45,118 bases of DNA from Flavobacteriales bacterium (GTDB lineage: Bacteria; Bacteroidota; Bacteroidia; Flavobacteriales_D; Sanyastnellaceae), in NCBI GenBank assembly GCA_020437755.1, contig JAGQVX010000011.1, positions 1-45,118 of the forward strand, written 5' to 3'. Below the pieces are notes generated by a model that saw only the letters and a list, made by a program, of their open reading frames with translations, did not search any database and was not told the DNA's origin. The position numbers and the translations under genes were made by a program. Every line of letters begins with the position of its first letter. Position 1 is the stretch's first letter. Below, one piece after another: positions 34,087 through 42,772 of the stretch.

Positions 34087-34770
34087 TTACTCCATGTACA
34101 CGCTCCTGTCTGCACATCGATATCGGGCAATAAGGATTCCATCCGCTGAAGTAGCTTCCTGAATACCGGGTGAAGCAGAACGTTCCATAATCCATGATGC
34201 ATTGCCTTCCGGTAAAAGGAGTAAATCATCACTTGCCATGACGATAGACGAGGCTCCTTGACTCGATTCAACGAACAAGTGCTCATCGCCTTCCAGTGCA
34301 CCGTCAACCCAAACTGAAACAGCTTCACCTGAACCCAGGGCAGTTCCGTCCCAAACCAGTTCAAAGGCCTCATTTCTGGGGACAGAATCTAATGATGCCG
34401 GGAAATTGACGGTAGGTACAGCGATTGAGTTGGTGTAATCGTTGCCTTCCAGGTCAGTATAGGTGAAGGTTCCTGAACTTTGAAAGCCCGGAAGTTCCAT
34501 TTCATAGTAGGCCAGTCCGTTGTTCCAGGGAATAAGTTCATCATTAAAACGAACCTCTGCACCTTCCGATAGCTCCAACTTGGTGCCGGCTGCATTCGAA
34601 AAGCGGAATGTGGCACGTGCATAACTTTTGCTTTCGTTATCATCGTAGAACAACTCATAGCGGGTCCAGATAGTATCCTGGTTCACGGTGTCAGAGTCTT
34701 CCCGTTTACAGGAGGTCATATTCAGAATGATGAGGGTCATCACCCATATCACGTTCAGCTTACGATTCAT
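34087..34770 (-). CDS. Lipoprotein of unknown function
   Basis: 227 residues from ATG 34770 (MNRKLNVIWVMTLIILNMTSC); the upstream ATG at 34794 would spoil the signal. C21 after MTS is a plausible lipidation site, followed by KREDSDTV, a charged stretch common in Bacteroidota surface lipoproteins. The mature part is beta-rich: YELFYDDNESKSYARATFRF, VRFNDELIPW, an Ig-like arrangement in the middle (FTYTDLEGNDYTNSI), and a C-terminal part ending in YRCADRSVYME. No enzyme motif was seen. Single gene between the small unit and sucD. Confidence 0.82.
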   Translation of the reverse strand: MNRKLNVIWVMTLIILNMTSCKREDSDTVNQDTIWTRYELFYDDNESKSYARATFRFSNAAGTKLELSEGAEVRFNDELIPWNNGLAYYEMELPGFQSSGTFTYTDLEGNDYTNSIAVPTVNFPASLDSVPRNEAFELVWDGTALGSGEAVSVWVDGALEGDEHLFVESSQGASSIVMASDDLLLLPEGNASWIMERSASPGIQEATSADGILIARYRCADRSVYME

Positions 34771-34880
34771 GGAGTACCATATTAGACCGCACAAAGCAAT
34801 CGATTTTTGCGAAAATTACGCAATAATCCCAAGAGTTATGGGGAAGGTCTTGAGCTGCTTGTGAGGAGATCCGTTTCGAA

Positions 34881-35750
34881 TTAGCCGATTACCTCAGCCA
34901 TTCGCTTGCCGATCTCAGCCGGAGAATCTACAACGTGAATTCCGCATTCGGCCATGATTTTCTTTTTGGCGGCTGCCGACTCACCCTCTCCCGAAACGAT
35001 GGCACCGGCGTGTCCCATGGTGCGACCTTTAGGAGCGGTCTCTCCGGCAATGAATCCTACTACCGGCTTGGTTCCGTTTTCCTTGATCCAACGCGCAGCT
35101 TTTGCCTCTAAATCACCACCGATTTCTCCAATCATAACGATTCCCTTGGTTTCAGGATCATTCATGAACAATTGAACAGCTTCCAATGTGGTTGTGCCAA
35201 TGATCGGATCACCACCGATTCCTATGGCCGTTGTAATGCCGAGTCCGGCTTTAACGATCTGGTCGGCTGCTTCATAAGTCAGTGTGCCCGACTTCGAAAC
35301 GATACCGATTTTTCCCGGTTGGAAAACGAATCCGGGCATGATGCCTACCTTGGCTTCTCCGGCGGTGATAACACCCGGACAGTTGGGGCCAATGAGGGTA
35401 CAGTCTTTTCCGTTGAGGTATTCTTTTACCATCACCATGTCTTTCACCGGAATGCCTTCTGTAATGGCTACGATGACACGAATGCCTGCTTCAGCAGCCT
35501 CCATAATGGCGTCACCGGCAAATGCAGGCGGAACAAAAATGATTGAGACATCAGCACCAGTGGCTTGCACTGCGTCATGAACCGTATTGAATACAGGCTT
35601 GCCCAGGTGTTCCTGACCACCTTTGCCCGGAGTTACTCCTCCTACGACATTGGTTCCGTATTCCAGACATTGCTCAGCGTGGAACGTCCCTTCTTTTCCG
35701 GTGAATCCCTGAACAATGACTTTTGAATTTCGATTAACTAGTACGCTCAT
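34881..35750 (-). CDS. sucD: Succinyl-CoA ligase (ADP-forming) subunit alpha
   Basis: TCA-cycle enzyme subunit; with SucC it interconverts succinyl-CoA and succinate with nucleotide phosphorylation. 289 residues is normal. CoA-binding Rossmann part: VIVQGFTGKEGTFHAEQ (~12-28) and GGVTPGKGGQEHLG. Ligase part: IGPNCPGVI, SKSGTLTYE, GIGGDPIIGT, and the phosphorylated histidine H247 in MGHAGAIVSG. sucC is not adjacent, which is usual in many Bacteroidota. It has its own leader; TACCTTCG (35778-35771, minus) may be its promoter core. Confidence 0.97.
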   Translation of the reverse strand: MSVLVNRNSKVIVQGFTGKEGTFHAEQCLEYGTNVVGGVTPGKGGQEHLGKPVFNTVHDAVQATGADVSIIFVPPAFAGDAIMEAAEAGIRVIVAITEGIPVKDMVMVKEYLNGKDCTLIGPNCPGVITAGEAKVGIMPGFVFQPGKIGIVSKSGTLTYEAADQIVKAGLGITTAIGIGGDPIIGTTTLEAVQLFMNDPETKGIVMIGEIGGDLEAKAARWIKENGTKPVVGFIAGETAPKGRTMGHAGAIVSGEGESAAAKKKIMAECGIHVVDSPAEIGKRMAEVIG

Positions 35751-35822
35751 GTCTCATTTTTTTGCGAGTGCGAAGGTATAAAATACCTCATAAAATGCGG
35801 GGCGAATTGCGATCTAAATGGA

Positions 35823-35854
35823 AAAGGCTGCTTCATGGTATTGAAGCAGCCTTT
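35823..35854 (-). terminator. Rho-independent terminator of the thioredoxin-fold protein gene
   Basis: AAAGGCTGCTTCA-loop-TGAAGCAGCCTTT is a perfect 13-bp stem with a 6-base loop, starting 29 bases after the stop of the gene at 35883. T and A runs flank both sides. Confidence 0.85.
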
Positions 35855-35882
35855 CAAGTTTATTTACAGCAGGACTTAATCC

Positions 35883-36665
35883 TTAGTGCATTACCGTGAT
35901 TTTCTTGCGAATCATTTCCGACCCACTCTCAACACTCAAAATGTAATGTCCGTTTTCAAGCTCACTTACGTCAAGTGAAACAGTGCTCTGAGCAGTTGTA
36001 GTTGAAAGCACGCGCTCGCCTACAATTGAGTACAAGGTTACTTGTGAGATACCGGATGCGCCTTCGAGTTGAACTTGAAGAACGTCCTTAGCTGGTACTG
36101 GGAAAGCAACCACATCGGCCACACCGCTCGCTTCGTCCACTGAAGTGCTGCATTCCATTTGGCTTATGCCATAAGAATCCAAAACACCAGCGAGAATAGA
36201 TGCACTCATTGGCCAAATGTCCTGTTCCACGATTGATTGATCAGGGGCAATTAGAATGTAAGTTGGAAACAGTTGTATTCCATAGGTTGCGTGAACATCG
36301 CCACCGCCACCGTCCAACCCGCTTACCGCCGGAGGAGGGTTGTTGCCGGAATAAGAAGTCTCGAACGTTTCTGTTTGAGCGGTGCTTCCTTCGTATTCAA
36401 CCGACAAGAAAATGACTTCGCCGTCGTTACAGCCATACTCGTGAAATACCTGAGTGAACTGTGGAGCAGTTGTCTGACAAGGCCCACACCAGTAGGCGAA
36501 GAAATCGATGCACACGTACTTACCGTCATTCAGGTAATCGAATAACGTATGCTCGTGACCTTCGAGGTCAGTTACGGTGAAGTCTACAGCTGTGCTTAGG
36601 CTTGTCTGCGCCCCGGCAGCTCCGATCATCCCCATAAAGATTGAAAAGAGTACATATTTTCTCAT
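35883..36665 (-). CDS. Secreted thioredoxin-fold protein with T9SS sorting domain
   Basis: 260 residues. Signal peptide to ~20 (MRKYVLFSIFMGMIGAAGAQ). Residues ~25-165 form an AhpC/TSA-redoxin or TlpA-like domain with the redox motif WCGPC at 59-63 in a strand-helix setting (VCIDFFAYWCGPCQTTAPQF) and the cis-Pro loop LFPTYILI. The last ~75 residues are a T9SS type A domain (VVAFPVPAKDVLQVQ, VTLYSIVGERVLS, LENGHYILSVESG, IRKKITVM). It should therefore act as a disulphide oxidoreductase at the cell surface or outside. GAAAGGTA at 36692-36699 (TACCTTTC on the minus strand) may be a near-consensus -7 box. Confidence 0.9.
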   Translation of the reverse strand: MRKYVLFSIFMGMIGAAGAQTSLSTAVDFTVTDLEGHEHTLFDYLNDGKYVCIDFFAYWCGPCQTTAPQFTQVFHEYGCNDGEVIFLSVEYEGSTAQTETFETSYSGNNPPPAVSGLDGGGGDVHATYGIQLFPTYILIAPDQSIVEQDIWPMSASILAGVLDSYGISQMECSTSVDEASGVADVVAFPVPAKDVLQVQLEGASGISQVTLYSIVGERVLSTTTAQSTVSLDVSELENGHYILSVESGSEMIRKKITVMH

Positions 36666-36868
36666 AAATGCAGGTTTTATTGATTCGAGAAGAAAGGTAC
36701 TGCTAATCGTACATTCCGGTGAACAGTAAAGGACAGGATGCTTGAATTGCTATTCAAATCCCTCAAGGACGATGAACGCTCAAAGTGATGTTATTTACGT
36801 CTGTATGCATTGGTGTCTTGACAATCCAAGGAAATCCGGAGTGGATTATTCTTGAATTCCCAAGAGTT

Positions 36869-39800
36869 CTACAAACACGAGTTTCCAAACATAGCGAGGA
36901 ACAGAAGTAAGTCAATGGAATTCACCACTGCATCTCCATTAAAGTCCTTGTCTCCGCAATTGGAAGAACAGCCGAAATCCTGCAAGAACAAAAGCAGATC
37001 CAGCGAATTCACTTCAAGATCATTGTTGAAATCGCCCTCACAACCTACACTTTCAACATTATGAAACACGAATTCAAATGTCCCTTTTTGATTCTGCCAA
37101 CCGGAAATCATTACCTGATAGCCTTGATTTGGATTCAGTCCGCTGATGATGCCGCTTTCGTTCTGATTATCGCCTAGTGCATTGATGCACCCAACTTCTA
37201 CCGGATCAGGGCAACCGTCGCTCATGTCCCATACCGACATGCGCACGTTGAACGGACCGTTCAGCTGGACAATAGAGCATTCCAACTCAACAGCTCCCGA
37301 AGGTGGAGCCTGGAAGTCATACCACAAGCTCCTTCCCGGATCTGTGGTACATGAGCTTAATACGTCATCAACGGCCTGTGTTGCGCAATCGAGTTTTCCG
37401 ATTACGGGAATATCGGCATCTATCGGACGCGGTTCGGAGCAGGAATCATTTGAAGGAGCGCAGCACGGTGTTTGCACAAAATCGGTGATTTGGCTGGAAA
37501 CATTGCTTCCCTCAACAGAAATAGCCAGATCGATGAAATCTCCGTCTGCAATCAAATCATAAAGCACAATGTACTGCGGAGAAGCTTCGATAGGGAAGAG
37601 CGTGTTGTTGATTTTGAAGTACGAGAAGGCTTCTGTATTGGCATGGTGCACAACAATTTGCTGATCATACGTCGAATAGGGAGCATCTTCGTAACAATCC
37701 GACTGCTGGGTAGGGGCAACAGACACAATCTCCGGAATCAATGGAATGAGGTTGAGCTTAAGTGGTTGCGGAACTCCCCATTGGAAAACCTGAACATACA
37801 CATCCGCGCCCGGGTTAAAAAAGTCGTTTATAAACAGACTTTGATCACAGGTGATTGCTGGGGAGGTGCACGATTGATGCAAGGAAAAAGAAGCGCCGGC
37901 TAGTGGTGAATCAGGTGAGTCTCCAAGATAACATTGTAGAATGTTGTCGGGCATGGTGAAGTGATACCACCTCGAACGGGCATCCTGTCCTCCACAGAAC
38001 CCGGAGTAATCCGCATCCGGAGTTGCGCAGCTCATATCAAGGGTGAGCATCAGCGCTGTGCTCACATCGAGTTCCGTAGCAGTGCTGCATACATCATTCG
38101 GAGGCGCACATGGCAAGTTAAATTCATAGGCTCCCATATCGACCGAGGTATCATGGATTCTGGGGTCGCCATCTATATCCAATTCTCCGTAGATGAAGTC
38201 ACTACTTCCATTATTGATACACGGACTATCAACGGTAAGATTGAAGTCCCATGTAGCCGGACTGGCGAAATTGGGATTGGCGCTGATATTCCCTTCTCCG
38301 GGAGTGGTTGAGCTCATGCAACTGTACTTGACCTGGATCGATGCCTCCCCCTGCATGTAGGCGAAGTCGTCGTCATTCTCCCAAAAGATGGAGTTGTAGC
38401 ATCCGCACGTTCCGCCTACGTACAGTCCTTCTTCATGTCCATACACGGTGCTGTTGAACAGTTCGATGGAGCCGTACATTTCCATTCCATCACCTTGTAC
38501 AGTAGCGGTATTTTGCTGAAGTAAGGAATTGGCGAAAATGTACTGGCCTCCGTCGGCATATATCCCGCCGCCGTTGGCGGCATTGTTAAACAGGAATGTG
38601 CTGCGATCGATCGTCGTTGCAGAATTGATGATTCCGGAACCGGACACGCACAACGCGCCTCCTTTTTGGGTGGCAGTATTGAAGGCAAACTCACAATCCC
38701 GCACTTCTAACTGGGCATCCTGGGTGGCGAAAATGGCGCCACCGAGGGTAGCATTATTCGCCTGGAATGAGCAGTTCTGAATAAGCGCAGAACCTCCGGA
38801 CATATACACTCCCCCTCCACTGGCAAAGGTGCCTGTTCCATCGGCCCGACCAAAAGTAATGCGTACTCCATCAATGACTATATTTTCCGATCCCGAAGCT
38901 ATGGTGAACACATGAAAAGCGTCGTCTGTTGTGGTTGAGGTGGTTCCATTGTACCCGGAGATGGATACGTTGTTGTTTTCAACGTCTCGCTGGCTTCTAT
39001 AGGTTTCGAATCCGGCGAAACCTCCGTAGATCTTGGTGTTATCCCCAAGTGAAAACGTTGCGTATCTATCGACACCGGCATTTTCATTGGGCCAGTACAT
39101 ACCTTCTGCAATCCAAATTTCCGAATGGTCGCATGTGTTGCTCAGGGCATCGTGCAGACTGATAAAAGCATCCTCCCACGAAGTTCCGTCATTTGCCCCT
39201 GTGGCATCTTTATCAACGTAAACCACCCATTTTGAGTCACCGGCATATTCATAGCACCCCATGTCCAATTCGTTGTTGACTACACGTGGATTGCCGTCAA
39301 GATCGGTATCGACCAAGGAAATGTTGATAGAGGTATTGTCCACAGCAGGTGAACACTCCGTGAGATGCCAGTCGCCATTGTCGGGATCCACAAACATGGG
39401 ATCGGCCACCATATAGTTTCCTCCAGCCCCGTCGAACGGTTCCTGGAGAATGCAATTAATGACGATAGTAAAAGGGTCGAACAAAAGGGTTTCACCTCCG
39501 TTGCTCACATTGCCATAAAATATCGTGTTCGTGAAATTACCGTAGTAAACCAGGTGATTATTCATGGTATTATTGACCAATGTGGAATTCACAACGGTAG
39601 TCTCTACCCATACTACCGGAAAAGTAGTGGTGAAGGTGCATTGGTCCATCAAACAGGAATTCAGTGTGCAGTACCAGTTGCTGAACATTTCGAATACACA
39701 ACTCTTAAAAGAGGTGTTGCTTAAGGTGGTTTGTTTGAAAAAAGCCTCGTGCTGCACATCGCTTCCGAAAACACAGGTGTTGAATGCACAATCATTGAAG

Positions 39801-40432
39801 ACACAATCGGCCTCTTCCCATTCATTCACAGCTTCATCGCCAACATGCACAGCGGAAAATTCACAGTTGTCAAATAAGAATTCAGAGGAGTAGGTAGAGG
39901 GATCATTGCTGAGTGTGATCAGGTAGTCCTCCAGGAACAGATTCTCGAAGACACAATTTCGGAATGTGAGTTCACTAGGAACGCCGGCTCCGATCAATCG
40001 GGTCATATTGTTGGTGAAACCCCACCCAAGAAAATGGGCGCCGTCCAGAACTCCAATTGCGGGAAGATTGTTCCAAGAATTCGAAACCGCAATAATGCTG
40101 CTTATATTGTATGTATTAAAACTTTGGGTGAACGTGACTACATTGTTCTCCCAGTCGCGTTGCGAAAGGTCGAATTCCCAACCTTCGAAACCACAATAAA
40201 TCTGAATTCCTCTGCCCATGAAAAGAGCCTGCGGTGTGGCGTATGTGCCTTCAGCTACCCAGATTTGGTCACCGTTGCTCGCTGCTAAGTAGGCGTCATA
40301 CATATTGGTATAGGCCGTAGCCCATGAATTACCATTAGGATTGCTCACTGGAGAGTCAATGTCCACACGGATGATTCCGGCGTGGAGGGTGAATGATAAC
40401 AGGAGGGTGGTGAGGGTTAATAAGTGCTTCAT
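36869..40432 (-). CDS. Large secreted beta-helix (choice-of-anchor Q) protein with C-terminal dockerin-like pair
   Basis: 1187 residues. Signal peptide MKHLLTLTTLLLSFTLHAG. Two tandem right-handed beta-helix modules (~20-400 and ~405-770) each open with an equivalent phrase (GNSWATAYTNMYDAYLAASNGDQIWVAEGTY and DGTSWEDAFISLHDAL..EIWIAEGMYWP) and close with DGNPRVVNNELDMGCYEY or DGDPRIHDTSVDMGAYEF, as in choice-of-anchor Q proteins. Then come Cys-containing domains around PPNDVCSTATELDV and PSNDSCSEPRPIDA (~775-1110). The last 60 residues are two EF-hand-like loops (DFNNDLEVNSLDLLLFL and DFNGDAVVNSIDLLLFL) separated by GCSSNCG. Probably a calcium-binding surface adhesin or polysaccharide-binding protein; no catalytic residues were identified. 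Confidence 0.87.
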   Translation of the reverse strand: MKHLLTLTTLLLSFTLHAGIIRVDIDSPVSNPNGNSWATAYTNMYDAYLAASNGDQIWVAEGTYATPQALFMGRGIQIYCGFEGWEFDLSQRDWENNVVTFTQSFNTYNISSIIAVSNSWNNLPAIGVLDGAHFLGWGFTNNMTRLIGAGVPSELTFRNCVFENLFLEDYLITLSNDPSTYSSEFLFDNCEFSAVHVGDEAVNEWEEADCVFNDCAFNTCVFGSDVQHEAFFKQTTLSNTSFKSCVFEMFSNWYCTLNSCLMDQCTFTTTFPVVWVETTVVNSTLVNNTMNNHLVYYGNFTNTIFYGNVSNGGETLLFDPFTIVINCILQEPFDGAGGNYMVADPMFVDPDNGDWHLTECSPAVDNTSINISLVDTDLDGNPRVVNNELDMGCYEYAGDSKWVVYVDKDATGANDGTSWEDAFISLHDALSNTCDHSEIWIAEGMYWPNENAGVDRYATFSLGDNTKIYGGFAGFETYRSQRDVENNNVSISGYNGTTSTTTDDAFHVFTIASGSENIVIDGVRITFGRADGTGTFASGGGVYMSGGSALIQNCSFQANNATLGGAIFATQDAQLEVRDCEFAFNTATQKGGALCVSGSGIINSATTIDRSTFLFNNAANGGGIYADGGQYIFANSLLQQNTATVQGDGMEMYGSIELFNSTVYGHEEGLYVGGTCGCYNSIFWENDDDFAYMQGEASIQVKYSCMSSTTPGEGNISANPNFASPATWDFNLTVDSPCINNGSSDFIYGELDIDGDPRIHDTSVDMGAYEFNLPCAPPNDVCSTATELDVSTALMLTLDMSCATPDADYSGFCGGQDARSRWYHFTMPDNILQCYLGDSPDSPLAGASFSLHQSCTSPAITCDQSLFINDFFNPGADVYVQVFQWGVPQPLKLNLIPLIPEIVSVAPTQQSDCYEDAPYSTYDQQIVVHHANTEAFSYFKINNTLFPIEASPQYIVLYDLIADGDFIDLAISVEGSNVSSQITDFVQTPCCAPSNDSCSEPRPIDADIPVIGKLDCATQAVDDVLSSCTTDPGRSLWYDFQAPPSGAVELECSIVQLNGPFNVRMSVWDMSDGCPDPVEVGCINALGDNQNESGIISGLNPNQGYQVMISGWQNQKGTFEFVFHNVESVGCEGDFNNDLEVNSLDLLLFLQDFGCSSNCGDKDFNGDAVVNSIDLLLFLAMFGNSCL

Positions 40433-40460
40433 GGCACGGTGTTTAAAGTGTTTGGTACAC

Positions 40461-40468
40461 CAAAACTA
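40461..40468 (-). promoter_or_regulatory. -7 promoter element of the beta-helix protein gene
   Basis: TAGTTTTG on the minus strand fits TAnnTTTG and lies 28 bases before ATG 40432. Just upstream, two overlapping hairpins (40483-40499 and 40489-40508) separate this gene from the response regulator. Confidence 0.45.
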
Positions 40469-40482
40469 CCTCGTCCATACCA

Positions 40483-40508
40483 TTCGGGCCTCACCCGAAA
40501 GTGTGAGG
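40483..40508 (-). other. Two mutually exclusive hairpins after the response-regulator gene
   Basis: On the minus strand CCTCAC-ACTTTCGG-GTGAGG (40508-40489) and TTCGGG-TGAGG-CCCGAA (40499-40483) share bases, so only one can form at a time. There is no T-run, so a classical terminator is doubtful. They begin 4 bases after the stop of the response regulator. Confidence 0.35.
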
Positions 40509-40512
40509 TGAA

Positions 40513-41145
40513 TTATTTACCCAACGGACCTTTCCCCCGGGCCAATTGTTCCAATCGATACAGGGCGTCAGTTCGGTTGGCAGCATCCAATTTGGCGAAT
40601 GCATGATATAAATGACTCTTCACCGTATTCAATGAAATGCCCAGGGAATCGGCTACATCCTGGTTGGATCCCCCTTTCTTCAATTCAATGAGCAGCTCGT
40701 ATTCGCGCTGCGACAACGGACTGGGAAGTTGTTCGTTCAATACATCCAATTGAGGGAGGTCAGAAGACTCATGATTGAACAAGGCTACTTCAATGCTGCT
40801 CAGCAATCCGGCGCGGGTGAAGGGCTTGAGCAGGTATCCCCCGGGGCGGGTTTGTTTGGCATCCGCCAAAGTATTCTTGTCGGCATGCGAAGTCAGAAAA
40901 ATAAACGGGATGTGGATTTGAGCATTGATGAATTGAGCCACTTCTACGCCGCTCATTTCTCCTTTCAGACGAATATCCAGAATCGCCAGATCAATATCCC
41001 GTCGGGAAAGGAGGTGGCAGGCCGATTTACCATTGTAGGCAATGTCCACCACTTCGTAGCCTCCCTCTTCAAGATGTTCCCTGATATCTTCGGCAATCAT
41101 CGCTTCGTCCTCTACGATGAGTATTTTATTATTGTTCTTCAGCAA
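40513..41145 (-). CDS. Response regulator with LuxR-type DNA-binding domain
   Basis: 210 residues. Receiver domain: acidic pair E12/D13 (ILIVEDE), phospho-acceptor D57 (LAILDIRL), T85 (FIFLTSHAD), K107 (YLLKPF). The output domain is a LuxR/NarL helix-turn-helix (LSQREYELLIELKKGGSNQDVADSLGISLNTVKSHLYHAFAKL, ~143-190). It should be phosphorylated by a histidine kinase and then regulate transcription. The best candidate partner is the TPR kinase at 42773-44647, on the same strand but now separated by a two-gene restriction-modification cassette. Confidence 0.93.
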   Translation of the reverse strand: MLKNNNKILIVEDEAMIAEDIREHLEEGGYEVVDIAYNGKSACHLLSRRDIDLAILDIRLKGEMSGVEVAQFINAQIHIPFIFLTSHADKNTLADAKQTRPGGYLLKPFTRAGLLSSIEVALFNHESSDLPQLDVLNEQLPSPLSQREYELLIELKKGGSNQDVADSLGISLNTVKSHLYHAFAKLDAANRTDALYRLEQLARGKGPLGK

Positions 41146-41173
41146 TGGGTCTTTTTCCTCAGATTATCAATGA

Positions 41174-41785
41174 TCATTTAGACTCATTTCCTTTTGTGTT
41201 AGCTAGCATTTCTCGTGTTTGATTTGGGAATTTTCTTATAAGCCATTCCAAAATATCAACTTGGTCTTTTGCAGGCGCCCTTCGTACCTGTGCAACAAGT
41301 TTAATAGCACTTGGTCTATTCAAAGTCAGATTCGATGCGCCTTCATTGCAGACAGAGCAGACAGCCCTGAGATTTCCAACATCATCAGAGCCTCCCATTG
41401 ATTTATCAATGATATGACCTATGTGCAATCGTGTTTTTCTCTGATTGTCAAATGGATGTGGTTCACCTGCTGCCGCGCCACACATTTGACATGTAAATCC
41501 ATTTCGATCCAATACAAATGCCCTGATCTCCTTGGATATACTTCGCTCAAAAGAGGGGATAGGAGTCGCGCTTAAAAGCAGGTATTCACCTGGTTTTAAG
41601 TCGCTTCTGTCGTTGTGTGTCAGGATATTGAGACCTTCTTCGTTTCTTAGCTCACGCACCCTGCGTGCCCATTCACTAATACCTGCAATTTTTCGTAGGT
41701 CATCTGAATGTAAGATGTTACCAATATTGGTTAAGAAGTAGTTTCGAAGTTTAGCTCGAGCACCCGATTTCTTTGATGTTGCCAT
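41174..41785 (-). CDS. HNH endonuclease, restriction partner of the adjacent methyltransferase
   Basis: 203 residues from ATG 41785 (MATSKKSGARAKLRNYF). The N-terminal ~75 residues (LHSDDLRKIAGISEWARRVRELRNEEG) look like a winged-helix specificity or DNA-binding part. The nuclease core is a zinc-stabilised HNH domain: C99-x2-C102, HIGH with H121/H124, GGSDDVGNLRAVC (N138) and C143-x2-C146-N. Its start lies 55 bases inside the methyltransferase gene, so the two are translationally linked. HNH plus a C5-methyltransferase is a common type II restriction-modification design. The cut site is unknown. Confidence 0.87.
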   Translation of the reverse strand: MATSKKSGARAKLRNYFLTNIGNILHSDDLRKIAGISEWARRVRELRNEEGLNILTHNDRSDLKPGEYLLLSATPIPSFERSISKEIRAFVLDRNGFTCQMCGAAAGEPHPFDNQRKTRLHIGHIIDKSMGGSDDVGNLRAVCSVCNEGASNLTLNRPSAIKLVAQVRRAPAKDQVDILEWLIRKFPNQTREMLANTKGNESK

Positions 41786-42732
41786 GGGTTTTTGTTTTCT
41801 CTTTTCAATGCGGAGATAATACTCTTTCCAATTTCTCTTGCAACGGGTGGGGGAAATGCATTTCCCACTTGCCGGTATGCGGCTGTTTTCTTGCCGTAGA
41901 ATTCCCAATTGGAAGGGAACCCTTGTACCAAAGCTGCCATTTTTACTGTCAATTTTGGCATGCCAGTAAAATCAGCGTCAGGAGCTTCGTTTGCAAGGCT
42001 ACTCCCATTGACTCCCAAGACCGCCCAAGCTTTTCTTGCTCTAGTAGGTCCAAGATCTGGACCCCCATGTTTTTTTGATCCTCCTACTAAGGTTGGAGCT
42101 ATCTGACATGCCTTCGCCTTCCAGGAATCAGATTCTTTCCAACCATTTGAAGACATCTCTTCAAATAGCAATTCACCGATGGTTGGTGGATTTATTATTC
42201 GTTGTGGCCAACTAAAATAATCCAAGTAGTCATCGAGAAAAGCCACAAATATTGCCCTTGGTCTTAACTGGGAGACGCCGAAGTCCGATGAATTTACGAG
42301 CTTCCAAACACCACGATACCCAAGTTTTTCGAATTCATCTTCTATGTGGTTCCTATATGAGTCGAATTTGTTGGACATCAATCCTTTCACGTTCTCGATC
42401 ATTATTGCTCTTGGTAAGCATTCACCAGCAAGTCGAATCATCTCTGGAAACAGATCTCTTTCGTCTTCCTGGCCCATTTGCTTTCCAGCTACGGAAAATG
42501 GGGGGCATGGAACACCTCCAGCCAGAAGATCAATATTTGAAAGCATATTTGCCGAAAAACTCCTAACATCAGCCTCAATTACATTCCAAGTGGGCCTATT
42601 CAACTTAAGTGTGCAACATGCAGCATTTTCGATTTCTACTAAATAACTATGGTGAAACCCAGCTTGTTCTAGACCTAAGGCTTGTCCACCAGCTCCCGCA
42701 CAGATTTCAATAGTGGTATAAGTAGATGACAT
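41731..42732 (-). CDS. DNA (cytosine-5) methyltransferase
   Basis: 333 residues. Motif I EICAGAGGQALGL (9-21) binds S-adenosylmethionine. Motif IV is GGVPCPPFS with catalytic C76, motif VI is IENVKG (E113), and motif VIII is QLRPR (155-159). The variable target-recognition region is ~170-260, and motifs IX-X are in LTVKMAALVQGFP and RQVGNAFPPPVA near the end. It protects the host genome from the HNH nuclease encoded downstream. TAAATTTG at 42745-42738 looks like a promoter core but lies only 5 bases before the ATG. Codon use is more A+T-rich than in the flanking kinase gene, consistent with transfer. The recognition sequence cannot be read from the protein. Confidence 0.95.
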   Translation of the reverse strand: MSSTYTTIEICAGAGGQALGLEQAGFHHSYLVEIENAACCTLKLNRPTWNVIEADVRSFSANMLSNIDLLAGGVPCPPFSVAGKQMGQEDERDLFPEMIRLAGECLPRAIMIENVKGLMSNKFDSYRNHIEDEFEKLGYRGVWKLVNSSDFGVSQLRPRAIFVAFLDDYLDYFSWPQRIINPPTIGELLFEEMSSNGWKESDSWKAKACQIAPTLVGGSKKHGGPDLGPTRARKAWAVLGVNGSSLANEAPDADFTGMPKLTVKMAALVQGFPSNWEFYGKKTAAYRQVGNAFPPPVAREIGKSIISALKRENKNPWQHQRNRVLELNFETTS

Positions 42733-42737
42733 CGGTT

Positions 42738-42745
42738 CAAATTTA
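42738..42745 (-). promoter_or_regulatory. Possible -7 element of the restriction-modification cassette
   Basis: TAAATTTG on the minus strand is an exact TAnnTTTG, in the 40-base gap between kinase stop and methyltransferase start. Its closeness to the ATG would make the transcript nearly leaderless, so a chance match is possible. Confidence 0.3.
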
Positions 42746-42772
42746 GCGATAATTTAGCGTCCGTAGTACTTG

